Shown here piece after piece: positions 43,340-55,138 of a stretch of 64,000 nucleotides of DNA (its first letter is position 1; the number at the start of each line of letters is the position of its first letter). The position numbers and the translations under genes were made by a program. Origin of the DNA: Oryza sativa Japonica Group (lineage: Eukaryota > Streptophyta > Magnoliopsida > Poales > Poaceae); NCBI RefSeq assembly GCF_034140825.1, contig NC_089039.1, forward strand, positions 994,501-1,058,500, read 5' to 3'. The notes beneath the pieces were generated by a model, which was given only the letters and a program-made list of their open reading frames with translations, did not search any database and was not told the DNA's origin.

Positions 43340-46015
43340 GAGTGTGTTTCGTTAGGCTTTTCAACCTGCTTTTGCTTTTGCAAAAGCCAAAAGCCAACCA
43401 AAGGACCCAAAAGCCACAGCTGCTTTTGCTCCAAGCCAGTTTTTGGTGTAGTATAAATCAAAATAATCTCTACCCTACGCTTTCACCTGCTTTTGGAAAA
43501 AAAAATTACCCACCTTTGCCATTAGAAAAAAACATTTCGCTTCGTTCTTTTTTTTCTCCCGTCCGTTCCCATCGCGCGTCGCTCCTCCTCACCGAGCCGC
43601 CGCCGCCGCTCCTCCTCCTCGCTGAGCTGCCCCGCCGTCGCCGCTCCTCCTCCTCACCGCCGCGGCCGTCCCCGCCCTCCCTGTCCCCGACTCCACCACC
43701 TCCTTCCGCCGCTGCCGCCGCTCCTCGCGGACGAGGAGGAGAGAGTACATCAAGCGATGGCGATGGCGATGCGAAGAGAAGACATCCGCTCCTCTACTCC
43801 GGCGAGCCGCCTTCCCACACCGGCGGGGCGGGTCAGCCCCAGCCGGCGAGTGCGGCCAGCCGCCGGCGTAACCATCGGAAAAAAATTTGGTGCATACCGG
43901 ATGCAAACCTCAATCCGTGCGTACCCGAGTCAGATGTGCGACGCGTGGATGAGGCGTGCATCTGGCGGCCGGCCTGTACCTTGCGCGCACAGCCGCGTCT
44001 CCGCTCGGCTCGGCTGATCTCGATGCATTACGCGCGGCTCGTGCTCGCTCCTCTCGGCTCGGCCTAACTAGGGCCGCTTCGCTCAGAGCGCTAGGCTCCC
44101 CAAAACAGTTCCTCTCCGCCGTTCCCCACCGCCTGTTTCGTGATCCCGCCGCCGCCTCTCTCGTCCGGAGGACCGGAGCCCGTTCGGTGCCGTTGCCTTC
44201 CTCCACGCGCGGGACGGTGCTACCTACCTGCCCGCCGGCCGCTTCTCTCCGTCGAACCGCACCACCGCTTTACGAACGCCTCCAGCCGGATAGCCCACGG
44301 CCGATGCCATCTTCCTCCTCGTGCAGGAGGCCGCTGCTGTCATTCCTCGTGAAGGTGGCTGCTTGACATCCCCAGGTCATCATTTATATTCAATTGTTTC
44401 AGGAATAACAAATAGCTTCAGATGTAGTATGATTCTTCCTGCCTGATAGGTGGTATGCCATTGATGTACTGCTTGTTCATATACACTCAATTTTTTTCCA
44501 TATACAGTCAATTGATGCAAGCATGCCCTCAAATCGATTGCACCATCCTGATTCTTAGAGTTTGCGTGCCCTAAAAAATTGATTGTATATTCTTTAGTCA
44601 TACAGGTTGATTCTTCCGGTCATGGGAGTTGGTTCCCAAGTAAATTGCTCATTACATTTTTACATACACCATCTTTGCAGGTGAGATATGTGGGGTGCAG
44701 CATTGCTGGTGATTCAAGATTAGAAAGACTAAAATGAACAAGAGGCCGCTTAAGAAATACCATAGAACAACCAAAGACAGAACAATAGAGTGAAGACATG
44801 CTGCTTTCTGAAGGAATTTATTCTGGGAGCTGATGTGTGTGGAAGTAGTTAGTTTTGCCTGATGTATGTAGTCTTTCTTTGTAATATGTACTATGTATAG
44901 CCTGTACATGGTTAAGAGTTTGCAAGGATTGTAGTCCAGATGCTATAAATTTGAAACCCATTTTTTTGGTTCAAATTGCAAATATCTGTACAATGCAGTT
45001 TTTTTTTTATCTGAAATAAGTATGACGTGTTGGATGCTATGAAATCTGCAGTGGATTGATGTGATAAAAAAATTGTGGTTGTTTATCTGATTCCTTTCAA
45101 AAAGAAAATATGCAATATTGTGTAATCTAAAGTCTTGATGTTCAATCTGGAATGTGATGTCATGTCTAGAAATTTTCTGAAACAATATAGATGTTTTCAC
45201 ATTTCATACATAGCTACCAAATTCATGGTTTGAGAATGATCAGCTATTATTTTTTTAGAATGATCAGCCATCTTACTGATTGCCGAATCCAGGATAAGAA
45301 CCTGCAAGAGAATGAGCATTGTTTTCATTGGTGGAATCATCTACATGAGCAGCAAATGCTTTGCACTGAACATGACCTTGCCGCCACTGCCGTCACCTAC
45401 AACGCCCGTGGTCAGGACGAGAACACAGGGGATGAGGCAGCGGCGGCATACGGAGAGGTGGCCGCATCGATAGATAACGGAGGAGATAGTGAAAGAGCGA
45501 GCCGGCGACGTCGAGGAGAGGCAATTACGATCCGATGGAGTCGAGATAGGGAGGGAGATCGCGGCGGCAGCGGGAAGGGGAAAGCGGAGTTGCGGCCGGA
45601 GGAAAGGCGAGCCGTCCAGCTCGTTGACTCCGCTTCGTTCTGGTTGTTGGAGCCGATACGAGCGAGCTGAGCTGACCCTTATCATGCTGCGGCTCCAGCC
45701 GTGCGTGCCGGCCGTCGGATGCACGCCTCATCCACGCGTCGCACATCTGACTCGGGTACGCACGGATTGAGGTTTGCATCCGGTATGCACCAAATTTTTT
45801 TCCGTAACCATCCCCTGCTTTGCTGTGCTAGGAGGAAGGAGAAAACTACTATTTAGACGACATGTGGGGTCCACTCGTTAGGGAAGAAGCTTTTCCAAAA
45901 GCCACGTGTATAAAGAACTTTTGGCTTCCTCACAACTACTTTTCCAAATCTATTTTTTAAAAAGTTATAGCCCACAGCAGCTTTTCCAAAAGCTGCAACA
46001 CAACCAAAAACACCC
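43340..46015. mobile_element. PIF/Harbinger-like TIR element carrying a nested MULE
   Basis: The outer ends are inverted: GAGTGTGTTTCGTTAGGC... at the left and the inverse of ...AACACAACCAAAAACACCC at the right. TTA lies on both sides (43337-43339, 46016-46018). Subterminal regions are rich in gcttttg/caaaagc. The element proper is about 740 bp once the inner insertion (43877-45803) is subtracted. Its left half has a GC-rich stretch (about 43560-43860) of ctcctcctcaccgccg type, possibly captured host sequence. No transposase frame. Confidence 0.7.
43877..45803. mobile_element. Pack-MULE-like Mutator element with near-perfect TIRs
   Basis: Terminal inverted repeats of 86 bases are identical (ggaaaaaaatttggtgcata...), and about 96 match with two differences. 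A perfect 9-bp target duplication GTAACCATC flanks it (43868-43876 and 45804-45812). The 1.9-kb interior has two GC-rich blocks (about 43980-44370 and 45360-45680) and an AT-rich middle. This is the composition of captured gene fragments, but I do not recognise any protein. No MURA-type transposase. Arm identity and the exact duplication indicate a young insertion. Confidence 0.88.
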
Positions 46016-46861
46016 TTAGTAACATTCTCCTTTCCTATCAAATTTCAGGATATATAGAGACGATCTCATCAATCAAATTTCAGGATATATATAGAAACGA
46101 TCTTAACCGCCAGTCGGCGGTCATCTTCATGCTCATCTGCCAACATCTTGTCGGTCCGCTATTATTTCGCATTGGTTAGTAGTTAGCTCAATAAAAACAA
46201 TCCTCAAGAAAAAAAAATTGAAAATGGAGCTGATGACCACTATCGCAATTCACGAGTGATCACTAGTGAACTTTGGTTCAGTCCATCACGATCTTGTTGC
46301 TTGTGACTCATGACTGAGTTGTCGATGGCGCCAAGCACATTCATCCTCATCATTCTCGCTAATCAAACAGATGAGTGTGATCAACATTTGCATCGAATGA
46401 GAGAAAGAACAGCTCAGATCAGAACGAGCCGCTTGTAGCGTGCAATTGCGCCAAAACTAACTTTCGCTTGAGGATTAGGTGAACTCCACTATCTCATAGC
46501 AAAACTAGACCGTATGTAGCGTGCAAGTGCTTCAGAGGCATAGAGTGAACTAACTTTCGCCTTCAAATTTAGTGAACTCCACAATTTCACAGCACAACTA
46601 CGGTGGGTTATAAATAGAAGTGGCTGAATTACAAAACATAATACCATGTCTAGTTGCTTCTTCTCCTGCCAATGTCTACCTGCACATGCATATTCATGCT
46701 CTGCACTGCTATGCTATGCTTTAGCATATATTAGGTGTGAGATTTGTCATTCCATTATTATGATAATGAACAAACCAAATAACTTGTTAGAGGAAGGCCT
46801 TCGTAAGAAATGAATAACTGACCATGCATGCATATCAGGGCAAAGGAGCAGAAAATATCTA

Positions 46862-47086
46862 CTCCCTCCGTCCCAAAATATAATAACTTATAGCCTTTAG
46901 AATTTGTCTCAAAATATAACAACTTCTCCACCAACATTCTATTCTCAACCAATCACAATCCTCCACCATTCAGTTTTTCTACCTACCTCTATTTTTCCTC
47001 CAATCACAACACTCTTCCATTTAATTCTACCAACTTTCTTAATAACCGTGTTCAACTCTAAACATGCTTATATTCTGGGATAGAGG
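46862..47086. mobile_element. Stowaway-type MITE
   Basis: ctccctccgtcccaaaatat follows TA at the left, and atattctgggatagagg precedes TA at the right. 225 bp. Inserted into copy 2 of the duplicated segment and absent at the matching place in copy 1. Confidence 0.75.
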
Positions 47087-47274
47087 TAGTAGGGATTATG
47101 CATAAGCTTTTTTTTTTTTTGAAACGGTGACATCATGAGCTCTGCAGGATATATTGAAAAGGAAGAGGAATGCATTAGCATATTTAGTGCGAATAGATAG
47201 AACAATGTTTTTCTTTTGTACTTTTTGAACTATAAACCATATATAAAAAAATTGAGTTGAGAATAGGCCGATAT

Positions 47275-47714
47275 TGTCGAAACAAGATTTCGGCAATAAT
47301 AAAAAGGGGTGGCTGTCAAGCTAGGAAAGTGGATGGGTTTAGAGACAAGGAATTTTATACAGGTTCAGGCCTTCTTATTCAAGAAGTAATACTCTACTCC
47401 TGTCCGGGGATAATTCCGCCGAGTGTGTTATTGATTGTATGATTAGGAGAAAAAAGAATCGTCCCAAGAGGAACCCGGACACCTCCTTATATAGGGGAAG
47501 GGATCCGTATTACAAAGTACAGTCCATATCCTAACGGAATATGGGATTACAGATAAAATACAATCGTAACCGACTAGGATCCCGGGTATTTTCTTGACAT
47601 ACAAGTTTAGAATCTAACCCAAGTCCTCATAAAGATATTCTATCTATATTTGGTACCATATATCCAGCTGGAATATAACCGCCATGTAGATATGGGGTAA
47701 CCATAATCTCCACA
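47275..47714 (-). repeat. 3' LTR of the RIRE2-like element
   Basis: 440 bp, TG...CA ends, about 97.5% identical to the other LTR. A polypurine-like ggtctcgggggctac (minus strand) abuts its inner edge. A TATA-like tatataagg lies inside. Confidence 0.93.
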
Positions 47715-48723
47715 GTAGCCCCCGAGACCTTCGCAGTTGACCAAAATAGTCTTCTCGAAACAAAAAAACAATAATCCGAGTGCTTCAATTCAACTTGCTC
47801 CGGCTCGCCGAGTGCTAAAAGACTGTGAAGGGCGAAAATAAAACATGGTGCATCGAGTAGATGCACCTAATTAGGTGTAGCCCCCGACTATGTGATTAGT
47901 TGAAAAACTAAACATATAGTCAAGAACCGAGTGGTTTTATAGCGAAGCCCGCATGGTACTTAGTAAGATACCCAGCCGACTGTTTCTCAACTTGAACTTA
48001 TCAAGGACAAAAAATACAAGAAGGGCCGAGTGATAAACACTCAAAGGTCCAGAAATAGACATGTTCGATAGAAATCTGAGTAAAAATCTCATAAAATGAT
48101 CCACCAAACATGATAGAAAATCATGGTAATTAATGACTCTAATAGCCTAGGCTGTGACCCTTACCATAACCAAAATAAGCATATAACATGCTAAAAGAAT
48201 GGCTATTAATAAATCAGTCATCTCAAATCAACCCAAACAGCTTTTGCAGCCTAAAAAAGCTTACAAAAATGGTATAACACCTTTCTATCGGGCACCTTTT
48301 CATATGCATCATAATAATTCCAAAGAATTATTGAATCGCGTTAAAAAGGATTTTAATAGCATCGGGCCACATCATTATGAGCACATATTGCCAAAGCAAA
48401 AAGCGCCTAAGTCCCTAGGGATCACAATGGGCCACGCTGAAAACATAATTGGGCTGAAGTACTGTATAGGCCCAGGCCCATTAGTACTTCCGATACCCTA
48501 AAAACACCGAAGTCCAAACGTCGTTTCGTCTTCCCCGCCGAGACTCTCGCCATTCCCCACTCCGTGCTACAGTATAGAACCACGCCGACGAAGCTAGGGT
48601 TCATCAATCTGCTCCAACCCACCCTCAAAAACTTCGCGAAATTTCTCCCCGCGTCCACCGCTCCGATTCCCCATTCCTCTCCAGCCATATCTCAGACCAA
48701 ATTAAACCATCCAGTTCACATTC

Positions 48724-51585
48724 ATGGCGGAAGAAAGAGAAAGCTTCGAGAGTCAGTGGGCGCCCTCCGATGTGACAGAAGATAATCTGAAGGAGATGGT
48801 GGCGCACGGCGTTCTCCCAGCGAAGGAGATTATCGGGTGGCGACCGGCGTTCGGCGAAGCATTCCCGACCCCCGACACACACGAAATCGTGGTATTTGCT
48901 CATTTCTTCTATGGCGGATTTTCTCTTCCAACCTCAAGATTCTTTCGGGGGATTCTGAACTTCTACGGGATTAGCTTGCATCACTTGAATCCAAACTCCA
49001 TAGTGCATATTGCCAATTTTATCCATGCCTGCGAAGCTTTTCTGGCATTAGGCCTCATTTCGCCTTGTTCCGCCGCATCTTCTTCCTCAAGCCCCAGCCA
49101 AACAAGAGCAAACCGTGCGTTGTTGGGGGAGCTGGTTTCCAACTCAGAGGAACCTTGAGCCAAAAATATTTCTCCATGCCCTTCAAAACCTCAAACAAAG
49201 GCTGGCATGCAAACTGGTTCTATGTTCAGAATCCTAAGCCCGCACTCCCCGAGTACTGTTGTCTTCCTCCGGTCTACCAGGACACATGGAATTCATTGCC
49301 TATGGGAGATGAAGCTGCTCAGGCAGTGGAATTGATGGAACGCATGCTAAAACTGAAGGAACAAGGTTTGCAGGGAGAACAGATCACTCGGCACTTCATC
49401 AAAAGTCGATTAGCTCCAATCAAAGAGAGATCCCGCACGGCTTTTGAGTTTGATGGCAAGCATGATCCAAATCGGGAAGATCCAGATTCTCTTGACTTTA
49501 AGGTCATGAAAGAAAGAATGTACAAGATCTTCTCAAACGCTATTGTTGTCAGCTATTCACATCTGCTGCCCGTTGTGCCATTCAATGCATTCAACCCTCC
49601 TCCACCGGTATGCACTCAAACATCTCAGCCTTTCTCAAAATACAGTCTTATCTGTTTGTTGAATCAGTTAACAATAAAGGATATCACGCCCAGGAATTTG
49701 CTTTGATGAAGTCGGATCCCCCAATCGCTCAACACCGATCTCCCTACCACCAAACTGGGCAAGGGAGCGGTGGACCAAGAATTCGGTCTGAAACTCAACC
49801 AAGTGCTCCTGATCCAGTCGGCCAGCCAAATTCTCGCAAGAGGAAGGTGGTTTTAAGCGACGACGAAGGCGACACTGCTAGAAAGCTTGGAGACCGAGAG
49901 GCAACCAAAAAACTGCCGAAGTAGTCTACTCCAAGGAAGAAAACATCCAGTCGTCCTGTGCCAAAGATCAGGAAGTCTTCCAGGTATAACTCCTATAACG
50001 ATCTCCCTTGCGGTGATGCGCGCTCGGTGCAATAATAATACTGATAATCAAACTTGCAGGAAACCATCTGATATAGATCCTTCTGGAAAAGACTCTGACC
50101 TGGCCGGCAGGGAAGCGGATCCCTCAAAAGAAACCAGGCCGACTGCAAAAGATCACCTGAGTGATAATCCGCAGGCAAGCGACAATGTAGAACCCAGCGA
50201 CGAACCCCCGACTGTGAGCCAGTCGGCCGGAGCTGGAGTCGGAGTTCACCAGGAGCCCCCGACTGAAAACCAGTCGGATACAGGGCCAAGCCAAAAAACT
50301 CCCGAGGTTGAAGCTCAAACAAACAGTCCTCCCGGAAAAGAAGCTGGCAACGACTCAGAAACCAGATCTCCTGTGAGGACACAAGAGTCCACCCGTTCTC
50401 GACCGGGAATTATCACAGGTAAACACACCATCTGAGATCATGTCGATCCAACAGCCTTTATTTGATCTCCTCACCTTTATTCATGAATACACTAGGGCCA
50501 ATGATTGGTGATGAAGAAGAGATCCTCCGGATACAAGCAGTTGAGGATTCACGCCCTCCCATTCTGGTCAAGTGGTGGGATGACAACATGCAGCCTCAAG
50601 GAATCGTAATAAATAAGCAAAAAGAAGACGAGGAGGTATGCTTGCTGAAAAAGGCACTCAGCCAAGCCACCCGTATTGTAAATGTAAGCTCTTTGGCGCC
50701 TGACCTCAACCGTCTCGTTTGCTATTTAATCTAGGCGCTAATTAAACTGTCTTGCAGAGGATTCATCTTAGGAACGAAGCTAAAACGGCAACCTTAGAGA
50801 GGCTAGTCCCTCATCTCGGGACCCTCGAAGCCACCAGGAGTCAGCTGTACGAAACAAAAGAGCTTGCCAGGAAAAATGAGCATGATCTGAGGGATCGAAT
50901 TGCTGAGCTTCAGGAATCCAATTTTGAACTGAGTGGCTCATCAAAAGGTACGCACAAACTCTGCCCAACTAACTTGTGCCGTTGTCTTTGTAATCATGAT
51001 TAACCGGGGTTAATGTAGTGCAAGCTGCCAAGATATCTCAGTTGGAGAAGCAGATTCAAATTCTGGAAAATGACAAGGCAGAACTGGCAAGACAAAAAGA
51101 CTTGGCTTTAAAGGAAGTTGAAGGTATCGACAATCAATACTTCAAAAGCCATTATCCTCCATATGCTGACTTATGAATGTGAATCTGTTGATGCAGACCG
51201 CAAGATCAAGTCTCAAGCTCAATTCGACGTCCTGGTTGGCAAGATCAAAAAACTTGAAGGAGCCTGGGATGAGGTTGCTAACGCTGCTGCCCCAATTGTT
51301 CAAGCGATGTTCTTCAATAACAACGGCCCGAGTGCACTTGATGCTTCTGAAATTTTCGACAAGCTGAGAGTTGCTCCGGATATATATTTCAAGAACATCA
51401 AAGAAGCTGGAAGTATAGGAGCAAGTCTAGCGTTGGCAATGACCAAATCTCTTTATCCGAGGGTTGACGTTGATGCCATTGATGGCTTTGCAGATGGGAC
51501 GAGCGAAGAAGCTGCTCTTGACCTCATCAGCGATGCGCAGAAAGCCACTGACAAGATTGCTGCTGATGTAGTTGAGAGATTCTAG
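48724..51585 (+). mobile_element. Antisense additional gene region of the RIRE2-like element
   Basis: Plus-strand open frames run opposite to gag-pol. They begin near 48724 (MAEERESFESQWAPSDV) and extend with coiled-coil-like stretches to about 51585. The start resembles the 'putative gypsy-type transposase' domain carried antisense by Tat-lineage elements in grasses. Members of this group may be spliced. This copy is fragmented. Its role in the family is not established. Confidence 0.65.
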
Positions 51586-51976
51586 GACACCGATCATCGA
51601 CCGACTGGTCCTGATAATTCTGATGATGAAAAGACTGACTAACTAATGTACCAATGATTTTGATGAATAATGATGATGGAGGCACAATTTGTACAATACT
51701 GATGAATTTATGTTGTGCTTGATATCTTAACTTAGTTCCTGATTTCTTAAAAGTTTTTGTCAAACCTTGTTGAGCCTAAAACCCGCAAAAGTTGTTAAAA
51801 AACTTTCAGTCCTCATTGACTAAGCCAAGAAATCAAACAGGGCAATGATACATCAAGTAAGCAAATTGAATTCATAAAAATCACACTCCATTATTATCAT
51901 AGTAGCCCCCTGACTGAAAACTTCAAGGAAAAAACTTGAAGTTAGCAGTCAAAGAGGAAAGATACAAACGAAATGC

Positions 51977-53190
51977 CTAAGCATAAAATCGACGAAGGTG
52001 TTCAATATTCCAAGAATTGTTGATGAGAGTACCGTCTTCGCGCTTGAGTCGATAAGAACCTGGCCGAGTAACTTCAGCAATTATGAACGGTCCTTCCCAT
52101 AAGGGAGATAATTTATGCCGATCCTGTGTTGTTTGAATTTTCCTCAGAACCAGGTCGCCGACTAAAAAGGCTCGCGATCGAACATTCTGATTATGATAAC
52201 GGCGCAACCCTTACAAATATCGAGTCGACTGAATTAAAGCTGCTTCTCGAGCTTCTTCTAGTCGATTGATGTCGTCTACTCGGCCCTCTTCATAGCCCTC
52301 CTCGTTGAAGTTCCGAAATCGTAGTGATTCAAATTCCACTTCACTCGGCAACATTGCTTCTGCACAATAAACCAAAAAGAACGGCGACTGGTCGGTGGCC
52401 CGACTAGGAGTAGTGCGTAAAGACCAAAGTACGGACGGCAGCTGATCTACCCACTTGCCAGCGTAGGGACGTAGTCGGTCAAAAACTCGTGCTTTGATCC
52501 CTTGAAGTATCATGCCGTTAGCACGTTCGACTTGTCCGTTACTCATGGGGTGTGCCACGGAGGCGTAACAAATTTTGATGCCAAAGTCTTCACAAAAGTC
52601 TTTAAATGCTCCGCCAGTGAATTGAGTGCCATTATCAGTGATGATCCGATTAGGTACCCCAAACCGATGCACAATGTTGATGAAAAAATCTCTAGCTTTA
52701 TCTGCTGTGATCGTGATGACCGGTTTAGCCTCAATCCACTTGGAGAATTTGTTGATAGCCACAAAGAGATGCGTGTAACCGCCGACTGCCCTTTTAAACG
52801 AGCCGACCATGTCAAGCCCCCAGACCGCAAACGGCCAGGACAACGGGATGGTTTGCAACTCTTGGGCTGGCAAATGAGTTTGTCTGGCAAAAAATTGACA
52901 ACCTTCGCATGTCCGCACAAACTTGTCAGCATCAGACACAGCTGTAGGCCAGAAAAAACCTTGCCAGTAAGCTTTGCTGACAATGGTCCGTGCGGCGGCA
53001 TGATTACCACAAATACCAGAATGTATATCCTTCAACAATTGTCTCGCTTCTTCCAAAGACACACAGCGCTGCAGTATTCCTGATGGACTTTTCTTGTACA
53101 ACTCAGCCTCATGAATAATGTAAAGTCTGCTGCATCTGGAAATCCGCTCGGCTTCGTTTTTGTCTTGAGGGAGTTCTTGCCTGCTCAAAA
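51977..53190 (-). mobile_element. Integrase region of the RIRE2-like element
   Basis: Recognised by the zinc-binding HHCC segment, an integrase core and a C-terminal chromodomain-less tail ending near the 3' side of pol. Fossil part of the element at 47275-58587. Confidence 0.88.
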
Positions 53191-53209
53191 ATTTTATAAA
53201 CGGTTCTCT

Positions 53210-53824
53210 CTAGTCGGCTTCGATCATGCTTATGCCTTGAGTATCCATGGCTTCGACTGTCTCTTTTCTGGGCACGGTTGGTTCGTAAAGGTGTTCGACA
53301 AACACATTTGAAGGAGCTGCTTCCCGTTTTGAACCAAAATTGGCCAGTCTGTCGGCTGCTTCATTATTATGTCGGAGAACATGGGTGAGCTCAAGTCCAT
53401 CAAATTTATTTTCCAACTTGTGTACCTCTTGTCGATAAGCGGTCATATTATCATCTAGGCATGACCACTCTTTCATGACTTGATTGACAACCAACTGAGA
53501 GTCTCCACGGACGATTAGTCGGCGAATACCTAGAGATAATGCAATCCTTAGTCCATGAAGTAGCGCCTCATATTCCGCCACGTTATGGGACGCAGAAAAA
53601 TGTATCCACAATACGTAGCTCAATCTTTCTCCAGTCGGGGAAATCAAGACGACCCCAGCTCCAGTGCCTGTAAGCCTCTTTGACCCATCAAAATGCATAG
53701 TCCAATATTCCATCTTTTTCTCTAGCATGTTTTCTTGGCACTCGGTCCACTCGGCAAGGAAATCAGCTAAAGCTTGAGACTTGATCGAAGTTCGTGGCTT
53801 GAATGATATGTCCAAAGACATCAA
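53210..53824 (-). mobile_element. Second (archaeal-type) RNase H region of the RIRE2-like element
   Basis: An RNase H domain lying between the reverse transcriptase part and the integrase, as is diagnostic for the Tat lineage of Ty3/gypsy elements. Fossil part of the element. Confidence 0.8.
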
Positions 53825-54031
53825 CTATAAGGCCCACTTCGCAATCCGTCCATTTGCTTCGCGATTATGAAGTATATCTCCGAGTGGAAATGATGTGACC
53901 ACCGTGACCGAGTGACTTTGAAAGTAGTGAGATAATTTCCTGACGGTATTTAAGACACCATATAATAACTTTTGAACCTGAGGATATCTGGTCTTGGAGT
54001 CGGCTAAAACCTCGCTAACAAAATAAATTGG

Positions 54032-54900
54032 TCATTGGACTTTTTGAATATGGCCTTCCTCTTCACGCTCAACAACCAGGACCGTGCTCACAACCTGAGA
54101 GGTCGCTGACACATATAACAGTAGCGGCTCTTGTGGATGCGGCGAGGCCAAAACTGGTGGAGTAGTGAGAAGTCTCTTGAAGTCTTCAAAGGCTTTTTGT
54201 GCTTCGGGTCCCCACTGGAAATTGTCAGTTTTCTTCAGCAGCTTGAAGAAGAGCATCCCCCGCTCGCCGAGTCGTGAGACGAACCGGCTGAGCGCCGCCA
54301 TGCAACCAGTCAGCTTTTGGACGTCTTTTTGGGAGCTTGGCGGTTTCATGTTGAGGATGGCGTTGATTTTCTCCGGGTTGGCCTGTATGCCTCTTTGAGA
54401 TACCATAAATCCGAGCAACTTCCCTGACGGTACTCCGAAGATGCACTTTTCCGGGTTTAGTTTCATCTTGAAAGCACGAATGCTTGTAAAAGTTTCTTCT
54501 AAATCCGCAATCAGGTCATCCTTCTGCTTGGTCTTGACAACTACATCATCAACATAGGCTTCAACATTGCGACCGATCTGAGTTGAAAAACATCTTTGAA
54601 TCATGCGTTGATAGGTTGCTCCTGCGTTCTTCAATCCAAAGGGCATGGTGATGTAGCAGTAGGCCCCAAAGGGCGTAATAAACGAAGTCTTCAAGCAGTC
54701 GGATTCTTTTAGTCGGATCTGATGATATCCCGAGTAACAGTCCAAGAAGCTGAGTAACTCACAGCCGGCCGTTGAATCGACCACCTGGTCAATGCGAGGT
54801 AACCGAAAAGGGTCTTTGGGACAAGATTTGTTGAGGTCGGTATAATCGACACACATGCGCCATTGCCCCGTCTTTTTCCGAACCAGGACTGGGTTAGCCA
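54032..54900 (-). mobile_element. Reverse transcriptase / RNase H region of the RIRE2-like element
   Basis: Contains recognisable gypsy reverse-transcriptase blocks, including the YVDD box. The start of the first RNase H domain follows. Fossil part of the element. Confidence 0.9.
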
Positions 54901-55138
54901 GCCAGTCGGGATGAAGGACTTCCTTAATGAAGCCTGCTGCTAATAGCTTGGTTAATTCCTCCTTGATCGCATCCTTCCTGTCCTGTGCAAAACGGCGGAG
55001 TCATTGCTTGATGGGTTTGGCGTCTTCCTTAACATGTAAAGAGTGCTCAATCACCTCTCTGGGGATACCAGGCATATCGGATGGTTTCTACGCAAAAATG
55101 TCTTTATTATTCTGAAGAAAGGTGATGAGCGCGCTTTC

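Noticed and set aside
43956-44366. 136-codon frame inside the Pack-MULE-like element
   Set aside because: It starts inside the terminal inverted repeat and changes character along its length. At best it is a captured exon, not an intact gene.
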